A DNA stretch of 5,343 nucleotides from Candidatus Roizmanbacteria bacterium CG11_big_fil_rev_8_21_14_0_20_36_8 (GTDB taxonomy: Bacteria > Patescibacteriota > Microgenomatia > UBA1406 > GWC2-37-13). Position numbers and translations under genes: made by a program. Shown piece after piece: positions 5,132 through 5,343 of this stretch; position 1 is the first letter of the stretch, and every line of letters begins with the position of its first letter. The stretch is from contig PCVM01000097.1 of NCBI GenBank assembly GCA_002796045.1, forward strand, positions 1 to 5,343. The letters are read 5' to 3'. The notes under the pieces are model-generated. The model saw only the letters and a list, made by a program, of their open reading frames with translations, ran no database searches and was not told where the DNA came from.

Positions 5132-5343
5132 ATGAAAATTAAATTAACACTATTTCTAATACTTTCAACTTTCCTGGCATTATTTGTCAATTCTCAAATC
5201 GTTACACATCAATATAGTTCAACCCTGCCTTATCTTTGGGTAATTGCTCAATTATTATTTGTGATTTCGTTAACCAGTAATAATATCTTCTTTTCCATAA
5301 AATCATTTATTCATAAATTGATTACAAAGAAAGAGGTGTTAAT
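5132..5343 (+). CDS. Start of a membrane protein, truncated by the window edge
   Basis: The frame opens with ATG 5132, 9 nt after the glycosyltransferase stop, and stays open for 70 codons to the end of the window. I do not recognise it. Two hydrophobic segments are visible: residues about 4-18 (KLTLFLILSTFLALF), then a polar stretch (NSQIVTHQYSST), then about 33-49 (LPYLWVIAQLLFVISLT). A basic segment follows (IKSFIHKLITKKEV). The topology suggests a cytoplasmic N-terminus, a short outer loop and a basic inner loop. Large CPR glycosyltransferases can begin with such a pair of helices before the catalytic part, so a second sugar-transfer enzyme is possible, but no catalytic motif is in view. 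Operon spacing with the upstream gene is the main support. Confidence 0.65.
   Translation, partial: MKIKLTLFLILSTFLALFVNSQIVTHQYSSTLPYLWVIAQLLFVISLTSNNIFFSIKSFIHKLITKKEVL

Overview
The window is an AT-rich, gene-dense stretch of bacterial DNA. It looks like a Patescibacteria / Candidate Phyla Radiation genome, probably a Microgenomates-like lineage. This rests on the small proteins, tight spacing, the near absence of Shine-Dalgarno sequences, the divergent lgt, and the family types: a short DksA-like zinc protein, a degenerate LytR-type surface protein and a large PMT-type glycosyltransferase. The lineage is inferred from gene style; no marker gene is present.

Layout. Positions 1-413 hold the 3' part of a plus-strand gene for an acidic-tailed protein of unknown function. 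Convergent to it is a four-gene minus-strand operon, read right to left. It starts with a divergent prolipoprotein diacylglyceryl transferase (lgt, 2671-1862). A DksA/TraR-type zinc-finger protein follows (1865-1521, coupled by an ATGA overlap), then a membrane-anchored LytR/LCP-like protein (1484-582). The last gene is a small single-TM protein (571-350) whose poly-serine tail lies antisense to the acidic tail of the first gene. From an intergenic region at 2672-2764 a plus-strand operon runs the other way: a HAD-family phosphatase (2765-3355), a GT39/PMT-like membrane glycosyltransferase (3368-5122), and the start of another membrane protein (5132 to beyond the window). That last gene is cut by the window edge.

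Function as a whole. Most genes concern the cell envelope: lipoprotein lipidation, an extracytoplasmic LytR-like protein, and transfer of sugars from polyprenyl-phosphate donors. The divergent promoter region has one TATA core that reads as a -10 box on both strands, so the two envelope operons may share a control point.

Most notable signals: (1) two related GC-rich palindromic repeats inside the glycosyltransferase reading frame, encoding PPVGRAGL and PPTGGL, resembling coding-region palindromic elements; (2) the antisense overlap in which every Asp/Glu codon on one strand forces a Ser codon on the other; (3) an Lgt with substitutions at usually invariant positions; (4) the shared-TATA divergent promoter. 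I see no convincing new defence, mobile or RNA-guided system, no CRISPR, no tRNA or rRNA and no insertion sequence.
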